DNA of 64,000 bases, taken from assembly GCF_051133435.1 (NCBI RefSeq), contig NZ_JBPGNY010000002.1:1-64000 (forward strand), in the 5' to 3' direction. Positions 44,062 through 52,643 of this stretch are shown here, piece by piece. Origin of the DNA: JAAYAO01 sp051133435. Its GTDB lineage: Bacteria > Actinomycetota > Actinomycetes > Propionibacteriales > Propionibacteriaceae. A model generated the notes under the pieces. That model saw nothing but the letters and a program-made list of their open reading frames with translations. It was not told the origin of the DNA and did not search any database. Every line of letters begins with the position of its first letter. Within the stretch, counting starts at the first letter, position 1. The position numbers were made by a program, and so were the translations under genes.

Positions 44062-45690
44062 ATGTTCTCAACACGTTTCGCGCGCGGAGCGGCGGTCATT
44101 GCTGCCGTAGCGCTCACTCTCTCCGCCTGCGCCCGCGGCCAGGAAGGGGGCGACGATACCGACTCGGACCAGACCGCCGACAACCCGGTGCAGGCCGGGT
44201 TCTTTCCGCAGGACGGCGACCCCGGTGAACCGGTGAAGGGTGGCACCCTGACCTACGCCGATCTGGTCGAGGGGCGTTCGCTCGACCCGACGAAGGTGAT
44301 TCCGACCGGCTCGTCGGGCGGCACCCAGTTGGTGGCGATCTACGACCAGTTGGTGCGCTACGACGCCGCCAGCGGTGAATACCAGCCCCGAATGGCCGAG
44401 AACGTCGAACCCAACGACGACTACACCGAGTGGACGATCACTCTGCGGGAAAACGTCAAGTTCTCCGACGGCACCCCGGTGGACGCCGACGCGGTCATCG
44501 GCTCGATGAACCACTACATGCAGAGCAAGGCCTTCGACGTATCCACCATCGGGCCGCTGTGGAACGGCGTCGAGAAGGTCGACGAGCGCACGGTGGTGGT
44601 GAAACTCAAGAAGCCGTGGGCGGTCTTCTGGTCCACCCTGGCGCGCGGCATCGGCTTCATCATGGCACCGGCCGCCATCGCCAGCGACGAGCAGAACTTC
44701 AAGCCGATCGGTGCCGGGGCCTTCACCTTGGAGGAGTACTCCCCGGGTGAGCAGTTGGTGCTGAAGGCCAACCCGAACCACTGGGACGGCGCCCCGTACC
44801 TCGACAAGGTGCGTTTCGTCTGGCTGGGTGCGGACCGAACCAAGTTCGAGGCCTACGAGAGCGGTGATGTACACGCCACCCACGTCAACGACGCGGTCTT
44901 GATCGACGAGCTGGCAACCAAGGACCTGCCGCGATTCACTTCGGTGCAGAACAACGGCGCGGTCATCATGATCAATCAGGCCGACGGCAACCCGGGCAAG
45001 TACCTACAGGTGCGCAAGGCCTTCGCCCACGCAATCGACCCGAAGGTGATCGCCGACCGCTCACTGCAGGGCAAGGGCTACTACGGCAAGACCATGTTCG
45101 CGCCGATCTCCAAGTGGTACGACGACGGCGTCGAGGTGAACGACTACGACCCCGAGGAAGCCAAGCGGCTACTCGAGGAGGCCAAGGCCGAGGGCTACGA
45201 CGGCAAGGTCACCCTGTCGGCCACCACGGGCAGCCCGGAACGGGAACAGACCTTCCTGACCCTCAAGGCGCAGTTGGAGGCGGTCGGTTTCGAGGTCGAG
45301 ACCGATCTGGTGCGCAACCTGGCCGATTGGGTCAGCCGCATCTACGTCGAGCGCAAGTACTCGGTGGCCAGCGTTGGTCTGGGTCTGGTCGACAATGACC
45401 CCTTCCAGAACCTGTACAGCGCCTACACCACCAACGGTTCCAGCAATGTCACCAACGCCTCCGATCCGGAGATGGACAAGCTGGTCGACGAACTCCGCGC
45501 CATTCCGCTGGACGATGAAGAGGCGATGAAGGAGCAACTGCGCAAGATCGAAAACCGCGTCCAGGAACAAGCGCCGATCATCACCTTCCGGTACACCACC
45601 CCGACGATCCTGTGGGGCGAGAACGTGCACGGCCTGGTCGGCCTGAACGAGGTGATGGTCGACTTCGGCAAGGCCTGGATCAAGAAGTAA
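44062..45690 (+). CDS. ABC transporter substrate-binding lipoprotein (oligopeptide/nickel, SBP_bac_5)
   Basis: A 542-aa lipoprotein starting at the ATG at 44062 with GAGG upstream. The signal peptide ends in the lipobox L20-S21-A22-C23, followed by an acidic linker. Conserved family-5 features include 'WTITLRENVKFSDGTPVDAD' and the C-terminal domain ending in GLNEVMVDFGKAWIKK. No permease or ATPase genes are adjacent, so it is an orphan binding protein or works with components elsewhere. The next 350 bp hold a hairpin and a short gene duplicating its two ends. Confidence 0.92.
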   Translation: MFSTRFARGAAVIAAVALTLSACARGQEGGDDTDSDQTADNPVQAGFFPQDGDPGEPVKGGTLTYADLVEGRSLDPTKVIPTGSSGGTQLVAIYDQLVRYDAASGEYQPRMAENVEPNDDYTEWTITLRENVKFSDGTPVDADAVIGSMNHYMQSKAFDVSTIGPLWNGVEKVDERTVVVKLKKPWAVFWSTLARGIGFIMAPAAIASDEQNFKPIGAGAFTLEEYSPGEQLVLKANPNHWDGAPYLDKVRFVWLGADRTKFEAYESGDVHATHVNDAVLIDELATKDLPRFTSVQNNGAVIMINQADGNPGKYLQVRKAFAHAIDPKVIADRSLQGKGYYGKTMFAPISKWYDDGVEVNDYDPEEAKRLLEEAKAEGYDGKVTLSATTGSPEREQTFLTLKAQLEAVGFEVETDLVRNLADWVSRIYVERKYSVASVGLGLVDNDPFQNLYSAYTTNGSSNVTNASDPEMDKLVDELRAIPLDDEEAMKEQLRKIENRVQEQAPIITFRYTTPTILWGENVHGLVGLNEVMVDFGKAWIKK

Positions 45691-45705
45691 CACCGACGTC
45701 ACCGC

Positions 45706-45754
45706 ATACCGTGTGACTTCTTGTTCACCTCTCGAACAAGAAGTCACACGGTAT
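45706..45754. repeat. 21-bp palindrome, GTGTGACTTCTTGT family, copy 1
   Basis: A perfect 21-bp inverted repeat, arms 45706-45726 and 45734-45754, with a 7-nt loop, begins 16 bp after the binding-protein stop. It could terminate transcription, but the core GTGTGACTTCTTGT recurs at 48831-48844 in a second palindrome, so it is better seen as a dispersed element. No U-tract follows. Confidence 0.7.
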
Positions 45755-45815
45755 CTGTGTTCATTCGCCCGCTCACCGGCACAGGACCGCTCCCGCTCGG
45801 CCCGCGCTGCTTGGA

Positions 45816-45831
45816 TGTGTCGCACATCACA
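45816..45831 (+). promoter_or_regulatory. CRP/GlxR-like operator
   Basis: TGTGT-CGCACA-TCACA matches the CRP-family consensus TGTGA-N6-TCACA with one mismatch. It is 27 bp upstream of the mini-lipoprotein start. Actinobacterial GlxR/Crp proteins use this consensus, so cAMP-linked carbon control is a possibility. Confidence 0.4.
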
Positions 45832-45857
45832 TGCGCGACATCCGATCGAGGTAGTCC

Positions 45858-46037
45858 ATGAGAGTTCCCAAACCCCTCCACATCATCGGAGCAACCCTGG
45901 CCGCGGTTCTCGCCCTCGCATCCTGTGGCGGCAACGGCGACAGCACCCCCACCATCTTCTGGGCGGACAACGTCCACGGGGTCGTCGGCCTCAACGAGAT
46001 GATGGTGGATGTCGGCAAGGCCTGGATCAAGAAGTAA
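45858..46037 (+). CDS. 59-aa mini-lipoprotein: internally deleted paralogue of the upstream binding protein
   Basis: An ATG-initiated 59-codon frame with GAGGTAG upstream. Residues 1-23 form a full lipoprotein signal (MRVPKPLHII..., lipobox L20-A21-S22-C23). After a six-residue GGNGDS linker, the last 30 residues match the C-terminus of the substrate-binding protein just upstream in 24 of 30 positions (both end GKAWIKK). DNA similarity continues past the stop codon. The roughly 480 residues between signal and tail are absent, yet the frame is intact. The two ends differ at many synonymous sites, so the duplication is not recent. It may be a decaying deletion remnant or a retained small lipoprotein; expression is unknown. 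Confidence 0.72.
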   Translation: MRVPKPLHIIGATLAAVLALASCGGNGDSTPTIFWADNVHGVVGLNEMMVDVGKAWIKK

Positions 46038-46056
46038 CGCCGACCGCCTCGCTCCA

Positions 46057-46731
46057 TCAGGGTTCTTCCTCGGCGAGCAGACCGTGCTGCAGGGCGAAGA
46101 TCACCGCCTGCACCCGATCTCGCAGGCCGAGTTTGGTCAGCAGGCGGGTGACATAGGTCTTCACGGTGCCTTCGCTCAGGAACAACGCCTTGGCAATCTC
46201 GGCATTCGACTTGCCGCGGGCCAGTTCAGTGAACACCTGGAACTCGCGCTCGGTCAACAACTTGAACTCCGGCGGAGGGTCCGGGGCGGGTTTGGCCCGG
46301 CCCAGGTAGGAGTCGACCAGCCGGTCCTGCACCGCTCGGGAGAACACTCGTTCGCCCTTGTGGGCGGCACGGATCGCCGACAACATCTGCTCGGCGGACG
46401 CGGTCTTCAACAGATAACCCGCCGCCCCGGAGCGCAGGGCACGTTCGATGCTCTCCTCCACATTGAAGGTGGTCAGCATGATCACCGAGCACTTCGGCGC
46501 GACCGCACGCACCGCAGCGAGCCCGGCCAGCCCATCGGTGCCCGGCATGGAAACGTCCATCAGCACGACATCGGCGGAGCGTCGTTCGGCCAGTTGGGCG
46601 GCCTCGCGACCATCGACGGCTTCCCCGACGACTTCCATGTCGGGTTGCACCTCGATGATCGAGCGCAGCCCGGCACGTACCAGGTTGTGGTCATCGGCCA
46701 CCACAACTCGGATCGGGGATTCCTGGTTCAT
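46057..46731 (-). CDS. NarL/LuxR-type response regulator
   Basis: A 224-aa regulator. The receiver domain has the acidic pair ADD near residue 13 and the phosphoacceptor Asp59 in VVLMDVSMPGTDG. The LuxR-type DNA-binding domain contains 'LTEREFQVFTELARGKSNAE' and AKALFLSEGTVKTYVTRLL. Its ATG overlaps the kinase stop by one base (TAATG), so it is cotranslated with its cognate kinase. It is convergent with the mini-lipoprotein, 19 bp from its stop. Targets are unknown. Confidence 0.92.
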   Translation of the reverse strand: MNQESPIRVVVADDHNLVRAGLRSIIEVQPDMEVVGEAVDGREAAQLAERRSADVVLMDVSMPGTDGLAGLAAVRAVAPKCSVIMLTTFNVEESIERALRSGAAGYLLKTASAEQMLSAIRAAHKGERVFSRAVQDRLVDSYLGRAKPAPDPPPEFKLLTEREFQVFTELARGKSNAEIAKALFLSEGTVKTYVTRLLTKLGLRDRVQAVIFALQHGLLAEEEP

Positions 46732-48704
46732 TACACAGCCTCCAACGGTCGGCCCGGGCCGGGACCCAATAGGACGGTTTCCGGAACCGCTTCCTCCTCC
46801 GGCACCGGCTGCTCCACGTCCTCCGGCACCGGCTGTTCCTCATCGTGCAGCGGCTCCTCGACCGGGTCGGCGACTGCCTCATTCGGCCATTCGGCCCACA
46901 ACTCGAAACCACGGATCCGAGGTTCGGCGCGGAAGGCTCCGCCCCGTTCGGCCACTCGGCTGGCCAATCCACGCAGCCCGGTGCCCAGCCCCGGCAGCGG
47001 CTTCGCCGGCATCTCCGGGTCGCGCGCCGGCCCGGTATCGACGATCCGCACCCGGCATCGTCCTTCGTTGGAACCGGTTTCGACCATCACCCGGGCGCCG
47101 GGGGCGTAGCGGACGGTGTTGGTGAGAGCCTCCCGAACGATCTGGAAGACCAGGGGATCGGCGCAATCACCCATCCGGCGGTGCAGGATGTTCAAACCCA
47201 TCTCCTTGGCGCCTTCGATCAATCCGGCGACGTCCTCGGCCGATCGGGACGCGACCGCGGCGCCGGCACCCCAATCCCTGGCGATGGCGGTGATCTCGGA
47301 CAGGGTGGCTTCGCCCGCCGTCAGCGCTGCCGCCAAGTGTCGGTCGGCAAGTTCCTGATCGGTGGCGACCTGGGCGGCTTGCACCTGCATCGTCATCGCG
47401 GTGATCCCGTGGCTCACCCCGTCATGGATGTCGCGAGCCAAGCGGTGACGTTCGTCCCGGTCGACGTGCAGGGCGGCGGTGGCGATCTCCGCCGTGCGCC
47501 GGGCGGCGGCCAACAACGCCTCCTGCAGCCGGTCGTCCTTCTCCCGCCAGGCTCTGGCCGCCAGAACGCTCAGGCCGACACTGACCAGCGCGAACCCCAT
47601 CCCCTCTTTGCCGAAGCGGGTGCCCATCACGAACACCCCGGAGAAGGCGGCCAGGAATGCGATCAGTCCCTGTCTGCTGTGGTGACCGATCGTGACCCAG
47701 ACCACGACGGCCAGGCAGCCCTCGATCGGCAGCAGCGCCCAGTGATTGAACTCGGGCCCCAACGCGGCGATCGTGAAAGCTGCTCCCACTGCCACGCCCG
47801 CAGGCACCACGTGCTTGCCGGCGACATAGGCACCGACGGGAACAACGACGGCCAACAGCACCAGCCGCCACTGCCAGCCGGCCGCCAGGTAGGTCACCAG
47901 CACACAGACGAAGGCAGCGGCCGCAGTGATCAGGGTGGCTTGGGTCGACCAGCGAGCGACGGACGGGTGCGCGGTCATGCCGGTTCTGAGAGTGGGCGGA
48001 TCGGACACTGCTGCGGCCTTGGCCCCGAGCAGGTTCAGGATGCGGTGAAGTTCCTGGATCGCGGCCTCGGCCTCATCGCGCACCCGGCTCAGCCCCGGCA
48101 CATCGCCGGTGCGCTGGACCCGGCGGATCACCCCGCACATCCGTTTCACCGAGGCCCGCATCACCCGCAATGATTGCTGTGCGGCGGTGCGCCGACTCTC
48201 CCGTGCGGTGTTGTCCATCACCCCGGCGAGATCAATACCGGCCAACCTGGCGGCCCGGTCGGCGGCGACATCGGCCTCGCGTGCGCGATGCCGAACCACG
48301 CGGCCGAACAGCAGGGGTACCGAGTACACCGTGCCCGTGACGAGCAGGGCATACCAGGGAGCCTCGGGCCGTACCGAGGCGCACGCCGCGGTACCGAGTA
48401 CCAGCAGTGCGCCGGGCATCCACAGGGATTGGCGACGACCCAGCCAGAAGAGAATGAACACTTGGGGCAACAGCAGTTCGATCTCACCGAAGATGGTGCC
48501 CGACAGCGCACACAACACACAGGCGGTCAACATCAGTGCCGCACCGAGCAACGGCAGGAAGGCCTGCAGCACCACGGCAAGAACGCCGAGCACGAACACC
48601 ACCCATGCCCACGGCTGACCCATGGGCAGGTACGCAAACAGCCAAGCGCCCGTGGCGGCCGCGGCCACCATCGGGCTCCGCAGCCAGCCGGCACCCTGCT
48701 TCAT
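46731..48704 (-). CDS. Sensor histidine kinase with duplicated, degenerate dimerisation segment
   Basis: A 657-aa membrane kinase. Residues 10-135 form a multi-helix membrane region, and 142-228 look like a HisKA_3 dimerisation helix pair (AAIQELHRILNLLG) without the phosphoacceptor His: the equivalent run is ARESRRTAAQQSLRVMRAS. A second membrane region (255-385) and a normal HisKA_3 follow, with His427 in 'ERHRLARDIHDGVSHGITAM', then HATPase_c (GLGTGLRGLASRVAERGG). The C-terminal tail (from about 612) is acidic with a tandem EQPVPE repeat. Its partner is the overlapping NarL-type regulator. Confidence 0.9.
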   Translation of the reverse strand: MKQGAGWLRSPMVAAAATGAWLFAYLPMGQPWAWVVFVLGVLAVVLQAFLPLLGAALMLTACVLCALSGTIFGEIELLLPQVFILFWLGRRQSLWMPGALLVLGTAACASVRPEAPWYALLVTGTVYSVPLLFGRVVRHRAREADVAADRAARLAGIDLAGVMDNTARESRRTAAQQSLRVMRASVKRMCGVIRRVQRTGDVPGLSRVRDEAEAAIQELHRILNLLGAKAAAVSDPPTLRTGMTAHPSVARWSTQATLITAAAAFVCVLVTYLAAGWQWRLVLLAVVVPVGAYVAGKHVVPAGVAVGAAFTIAALGPEFNHWALLPIEGCLAVVVWVTIGHHSRQGLIAFLAAFSGVFVMGTRFGKEGMGFALVSVGLSVLAARAWREKDDRLQEALLAAARRTAEIATAALHVDRDERHRLARDIHDGVSHGITAMTMQVQAAQVATDQELADRHLAAALTAGEATLSEITAIARDWGAGAAVASRSAEDVAGLIEGAKEMGLNILHRRMGDCADPLVFQIVREALTNTVRYAPGARVMVETGSNEGRCRVRIVDTGPARDPEMPAKPLPGLGTGLRGLASRVAERGGAFRAEPRIRGFELWAEWPNEAVADPVEEPLHDEEQPVPEDVEQPVPEEEAVPETVLLGPGPGRPLEAV

Positions 48705-48822
48705 GCAGCAATCTTAGTGTGACCGACGTCTCTTATCGACCGATCGAGACGGCCACACAACCAAGGATGACGGACGAATCACCCAAAGGTTGGCGGTCGG
48801 GTCACCGGCAGGGCTGCGTGGC

Positions 48823-48877
48823 GCATCATCGTGTGACTTCTTGTCCGAGGGGTGCGCAGGATGTCACACGATGATGC
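48823..48877. repeat. 15-bp palindrome, GTGTGACTTCTTGT family, copy 2
   Basis: Perfect 15-bp arms, GCATCATCGTGTGAC (48823-48837) and its complement at 48863-48877, flank a 25-bp loop. The left arm runs on into TTCTTGT as in the copy at 45706. It lies between the kinase and tadC genes, 7 bp from the tadC stop codon. Confidence 0.7.
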
Positions 48878-48883
48878 GAGTAC

Positions 48884-49618
48884 TCAGCCGAGCAGCCGCA
48901 GCACCGCCGATCCGACGATCGGCACGATGCCGAGCAGCATGAACGCCGGTAGATAACAGAGCATCAACGGCCACACACTGCGCACACCGACGGTGCGAGC
49001 TCGCTCCAGTTCGTCGGCGTGCTGGGCTTGCCGGGCTTCCTCGGCCGCCTGGTGCAAGGTGTCGACCAAGCCGGTGCCGGAAGCCACTGAGCGCGCCAGG
49101 TCGCGGGCCACTCCACGCCACCGAGATGTCTCGGCGAGCTGCAACCAGGCCTCCCGATCGGGTACGCCGAGGTCGAGTCGTCGCAACACCCCGGCCAGAT
49201 CGTCGTGCACCGGGCCATCGGTAATGTCACGCACCGCAGCCGCCGCGGCCCGCAGGGGCAACCCGGCGGCCAGGCAGGTCGCCAACAGATCCAGCGCGGC
49301 CGGTAGGTCCTCGGCACGTCGGCGATCGTGTCGGCGCTGGGCTGCCGAGGGAACCCGGCGACCCAACCGCTCACCGGCAATCGCGCCCGGCACCAGCAAC
49401 ACCGGCAGGGCCCACAACCAACCGCCCGGCAGCAGCAACCACCCGACCACCAGAGTCACCACTCCCCCACTCACTGCCCAGCGCAGCGACCCGGTCGGCG
49501 ACGTTCCCACTGCTGCTGCCACCGGTTTGCGGTGTATCCGCCGCAGGGAGGCGGCGGGTAGAGCACACCACACCGACACCCCGATGGCCGTCATCGCCAC
49601 CACCAGCCAGCCGTTCAT
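48884..49618 (-). CDS. tadC: Tad pilus membrane protein TadC
   Basis: A 244-aa type II secretion F-domain protein. The ATG at 49618 overlaps the tadB stop by 4 bp. Hydrophobic segments at the N-terminus (WLVVAMTAIGVSVWCALPA, WLLLPGGWLWALPVLLVPGAIAG) and C-terminus (MLCYLPAFMLLGIVPIVGSAVL) flank a cytoplasmic T2SF domain, LPAALDLLATCLAAGLPLRAAAAAV. It forms the inner-membrane platform with TadB for Flp pilus assembly. In other actinobacteria the DUF4244 pilin follows immediately; here a palindrome and a 7.5-kb block come first. Confidence 0.9.
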   Translation of the reverse strand: MNGWLVVAMTAIGVSVWCALPAASLRRIHRKPVAAAVGTSPTGSLRWAVSGGVVTLVVGWLLLPGGWLWALPVLLVPGAIAGERLGRRVPSAAQRRHDRRRAEDLPAALDLLATCLAAGLPLRAAAAAVRDITDGPVHDDLAGVLRRLDLGVPDREAWLQLAETSRWRGVARDLARSVASGTGLVDTLHQAAEEARQAQHADELERARTVGVRSVWPLMLCYLPAFMLLGIVPIVGSAVLRLLG

Positions 49619-50397
49619 CGTTGCCCCCCGAGCCAGTCGCTCCACAACAGCCCGGCGCAGGTCAGCCCGACCCCGCCGACCAGGCAGACCAGGCCGTAGG
49701 AGGAGTTGATCAGGAAGTCGATCGGGTTACCGCCCAGCACGTAGCCGATCACGATGCCGGCCACCGGCAACAGGCCGAGCACCTGACCGGTGGCGCGGGG
49801 CGCGGCCAGTTCACCGGCCGTGGTGCGGGCCACCCGTTGGTCGGCGCGCAGACCGGCCGCCACCACGTCGAGGGTCGGGCCGAGGGCGGCCCCGGTACGC
49901 GCCGACACCTCCCAGGCACGGGCCAGTTGCACCATCCCCGCCTGACCGGGCAGAGCCGCGGCCTGCCGCAGACTGTCTGCCACCGAGCCACCGACCCGAT
50001 GAGCTGAGGCGGCCCGGGCGAAGGGTGGGTGGTCCTCGGCCACGGTCAGCAGGGCTTCCACCGGTGGCCGCCCCGCCCGCACCTCCCGGGCCAACAGCGC
50101 ACAGCCCTCGGCCACCCCAACCCGGTGCTCACGTTGCTGTAGCCGGGCACGATACCGGCCCCACAGGATCCACGCCGTGGCGGTCACCAGGGCACCGAGC
50201 CCGACCAGGACCGCGATCCGGATTCCGCCGACCACCGCGGCGACGAGCACCGCGAGCACCACGGCAGGCACGATCGCCCGGCTCGTCCGGGACACCGCTT
50301 CGACAGCCGGCGGCCGGACGCTCAGGCGGGTGATCGGTCGCCGGGGGTCGAAGGCCGCCCAGACCGCCAAGCCGGTGGCCAGCACCGCGAGGATCAT
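49615..50397 (-). CDS. tadB: Tad pilus membrane protein TadB
   Basis: A 260-aa T2SF-domain protein. Membrane helices lie near residues 2-16, 42-78 and 212-255; the cytoplasmic part has 'CALLAREVRAGRPPVEALLT' and ARAWEVSARTGAALGPTLDVVAAGL, the duplicated helical domain. It overlaps tadA by 4 bp upstream and tadC by 4 bp downstream. Together with TadC it anchors the TadA motor to the pilus machinery. Confidence 0.9.
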   Translation of the reverse strand: MILAVLATGLAVWAAFDPRRPITRLSVRPPAVEAVSRTSRAIVPAVVLAVLVAAVVGGIRIAVLVGLGALVTATAWILWGRYRARLQQREHRVGVAEGCALLAREVRAGRPPVEALLTVAEDHPPFARAASAHRVGGSVADSLRQAAALPGQAGMVQLARAWEVSARTGAALGPTLDVVAAGLRADQRVARTTAGELAAPRATGQVLGLLPVAGIVIGYVLGGNPIDFLINSSYGLVCLVGGVGLTCAGLLWSDWLGGQR

Positions 50398-51524
50398 CGC
50401 AACTTCCCTTCCAACAACCCGGCGCCGGGGCCGGGGCGGGCCACCGGATCGAACACCACCGCCGGCAGCACCTCGATCAATCCGGCGTCTGTGCGGGTGA
50501 TCACCCCGATCTCGGCCACTCGGCGCAAGCCGTCGCGTCCCCGGGTCAGATGGATCACCACATCCAGCGCGGCGGCCACCTGGGCATGGGTGGCCATCCG
50601 GTCGAGCCCACCCAGAGCGGCCAGTGCTTCCAGCCGGGCCGGCAGATCACCGGCGGAGTTGGCGTGCACGGTGCCGCAACCACCCTCGTGTCCGGTGTTC
50701 AGGGCGGTGAGCAGGTCGCACAACTCGGCCCCACGCACCTCGCCGAGCACCACCCGGTCGGGCCGCATCCGCAGGGCCTGACGCACCAGCGCGGTCAGGG
50801 TGATCGCCCCGGCACCCTCGGCATTGGCCGGCCGCCCCTCCAGGCGGACACAGTGCGGGTGGTCGGGGTTCAACTCCCGGGAGTCCTCGACCACCACCAC
50901 CCGCTCGTCGGGTGGGATCTCGGCCAGCAACGCGGCGAGCATGGTGGTCTTCCCGGTGCCGGTTCCACCGGAGACCAAATAGGCAAGCCGCTGCCGGACG
51001 ATGGTGCGCAATAGCTCGGCACCGGCCTGCTCGAGCGAGCCGTGGCGCACCCAGTCGTCCAGGGTCATTCGCCGACGCGCCGGGATGCGCAGTGACAGGC
51101 AGGTGCCCGGTGCGGCCACCCCGGCCAACACCGCATGCACCCGGGTGCCGTCGGCCAGCCGGGCGTCCACGAAGGGGTGGGCGTCGTCGAGCGGACGGCC
51201 GACCTGGTTGGCCATCCGCACCGCCAGTCGGCGCAGGTCTTCCTCATCGGCGAAGCGCAACTCGGTGCGTTCCGGGCCGTGCCCACGGTCGACCCAGACC
51301 TCCTCGGCCCCGTTCACCAGCACATCGCTCACCCGCGGATCGGCCAGGAGCGGATCGAGCAGCCCGGCCCCCTGGGAATCGCGCCGCAGCTCGGCCATCA
51401 GCACTCGTACGCCCCGATCGGTCACCACCAGTCCCGAGCGACGCATCGCCTCGGCCACATCGGTGGCGGTCGGGGGCCGGCCCAGTTCGGCCAGGTGTGG
51501 CCGCACCACCGTCAGTTCGCTCAT
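50394..51524 (-). CDS. tadA: Tad secretion ATPase TadA (CpaF family)
   Basis: A 376-aa hexameric ATPase driving pilus assembly. The ATG at 51524 overlaps the CpaE-like stop by 4 bp. Walker A is GGTGTGKTTML, the Asp box VVVEDSRELNPD, Walker B LGEVRGAELCDLL, and the His box GTVHANSAGDLPARL. The N-terminal domain (residues 40-150) includes the typical VSDVLVNGAEEVWVDRG segment. It is the motor of the downstream TadBC platform. Confidence 0.94.
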   Translation of the reverse strand: MSELTVVRPHLAELGRPPTATDVAEAMRRSGLVVTDRGVRVLMAELRRDSQGAGLLDPLLADPRVSDVLVNGAEEVWVDRGHGPERTELRFADEEDLRRLAVRMANQVGRPLDDAHPFVDARLADGTRVHAVLAGVAAPGTCLSLRIPARRRMTLDDWVRHGSLEQAGAELLRTIVRQRLAYLVSGGTGTGKTTMLAALLAEIPPDERVVVVEDSRELNPDHPHCVRLEGRPANAEGAGAITLTALVRQALRMRPDRVVLGEVRGAELCDLLTALNTGHEGGCGTVHANSAGDLPARLEALAALGGLDRMATHAQVAAALDVVIHLTRGRDGLRRVAEIGVITRTDAGLIEVLPAVVFDPVARPGPGAGLLEGKLR

Positions 51525-52558
51525 GGCAGCACCCGCTGCATCACGTCGAGACAGCCTCGGCGCCAGCGGCGACCGGCGGCCCGATCCGGTGGCCCGCCAC
51601 GCCTGCCGGCGGCGACCACACCCCGGTCGTGCGGCACGGTCGCCCACACCGGCACCCCCACCGTGGCGCTCACCTCCTGAGCCCCGATACCCGAGCCCTT
51701 TGCAGTACGCAGCACCACTCCGTCCACCGGTAACCGGTCATCGCGCAGTCGGCGGATGCCGTGGTCGGTGGCCGCGATCGCCCGGACGTCGGCGGTGGTG
51801 CTGAGCAGGACGATGTCGGCATGGCGCAGCGCATCGCGGGCCATCGCACCACGGCCCCGTCCGGCGTCGATCACCACCAACTCGTGGTCCTGCCGGCCGG
51901 CGGCCAGTACCGCGGCGACGGCTTCGGCGGGCGGTTCTCCGGCTTCGCCGGAGCGGTCGAAGGACAGTAGGTCGACCTCGTCCAGCCGTGGCAGTTGGCC
52001 GCGCAGGGTGCCGAGGTGGCCACGGGCGTGGGCCAGGTCCGGCCAACGCCAGCCGGGTTCGGCCTCGAGCCCGAGTACCAGATCGAGTCCGCCACCGCCG
52101 GTGTCGGCATCCACCAACAGGGCCGGACGACGGCTGAGCAGAGCCAGTCCGGCAGCCAGGGTCGAGGTGCCGGTGCCGCCGGCCGCACCGACCAGTGCCA
52201 CCACCGGGGTATCACTGTCGGCACCGCCGAGCACCGCGGTGATCAGATGGTCGGCCGATTCGGGGATCACCGCCACCGCCGCCCCCAGCAGCATCGACCA
52301 GCGGGCCAGTTCACCGGCGTCGGTACCGACCAGGTGCACGCGCTCGCGCGCGGGCAGGCCGAGCCGCACGGTGCCGGCGGCGCAGTCGGCGCCGATGAAC
52401 ACGGCACCGGCGCTCGACCACGCGGGCATCAGTTCGGCAGGGTCGGTGATCGGGTCGATGTGCTCCCCGGCCGCTGCGGCGGCGGCCAGCACGGCGTCGA
52501 GCACCGATTCGTCACGGGTGCACACCAGGATGGGTGAACGGTGGGTGAGGGCGGTCAT
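51521..52558 (-). CDS. CpaE/Ssd-like (Rv3660c-type) MinD-superfamily protein
   Basis: A 345-aa protein, first gene of the Tad operon. Residues 1-110 form a degenerate receiver-like domain. The ATPase part begins with the deviant Walker A 'ALVGAAGGTGTSTLAAGLAL', which ends T-S-T instead of K-[ST]; this loss of the Walker lysine is seen in the septum-site-determining (Ssd) proteins of actinobacteria. DADTGGGGLDLVLG (switch) and VVIDAGRGRG follow. CpaE-type proteins place pili at the pole; Rv3660c influences septation. Confidence 0.88.
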   Translation of the reverse strand: MTALTHRSPILVCTRDESVLDAVLAAAAAAGEHIDPITDPAELMPAWSSAGAVFIGADCAAGTVRLGLPARERVHLVGTDAGELARWSMLLGAAVAVIPESADHLITAVLGGADSDTPVVALVGAAGGTGTSTLAAGLALLSRRPALLVDADTGGGGLDLVLGLEAEPGWRWPDLAHARGHLGTLRGQLPRLDEVDLLSFDRSGEAGEPPAEAVAAVLAAGRQDHELVVIDAGRGRGAMARDALRHADIVLLSTTADVRAIAATDHGIRRLRDDRLPVDGVVLRTAKGSGIGAQEVSATVGVPVWATVPHDRGVVAAGRRGGPPDRAAGRRWRRGCLDVMQRVLP

Positions 52559-52609
52559 ATCCCTTACGGTGGGCGCCGCATCGGCCGACTTCCCCGACCG
52601 GGGTCAACC

Positions 52610-52643
52610 TGTGGACAAGCAGGCTCCGGAAGCCTGTGGATAA
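52610..52643. promoter_or_regulatory. Pair of DnaA-box-like sequences
   Basis: TGTGGACAA (52610-52618) is the complement of TTGTCCACA, the preferred DnaA box in high-GC actinobacteria. TGTGGATAA (52635-52643) is the complement of the classical TTATCCACA. They have the same orientation and are 25 bp apart. No replication gene is nearby. Confidence 0.4.
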
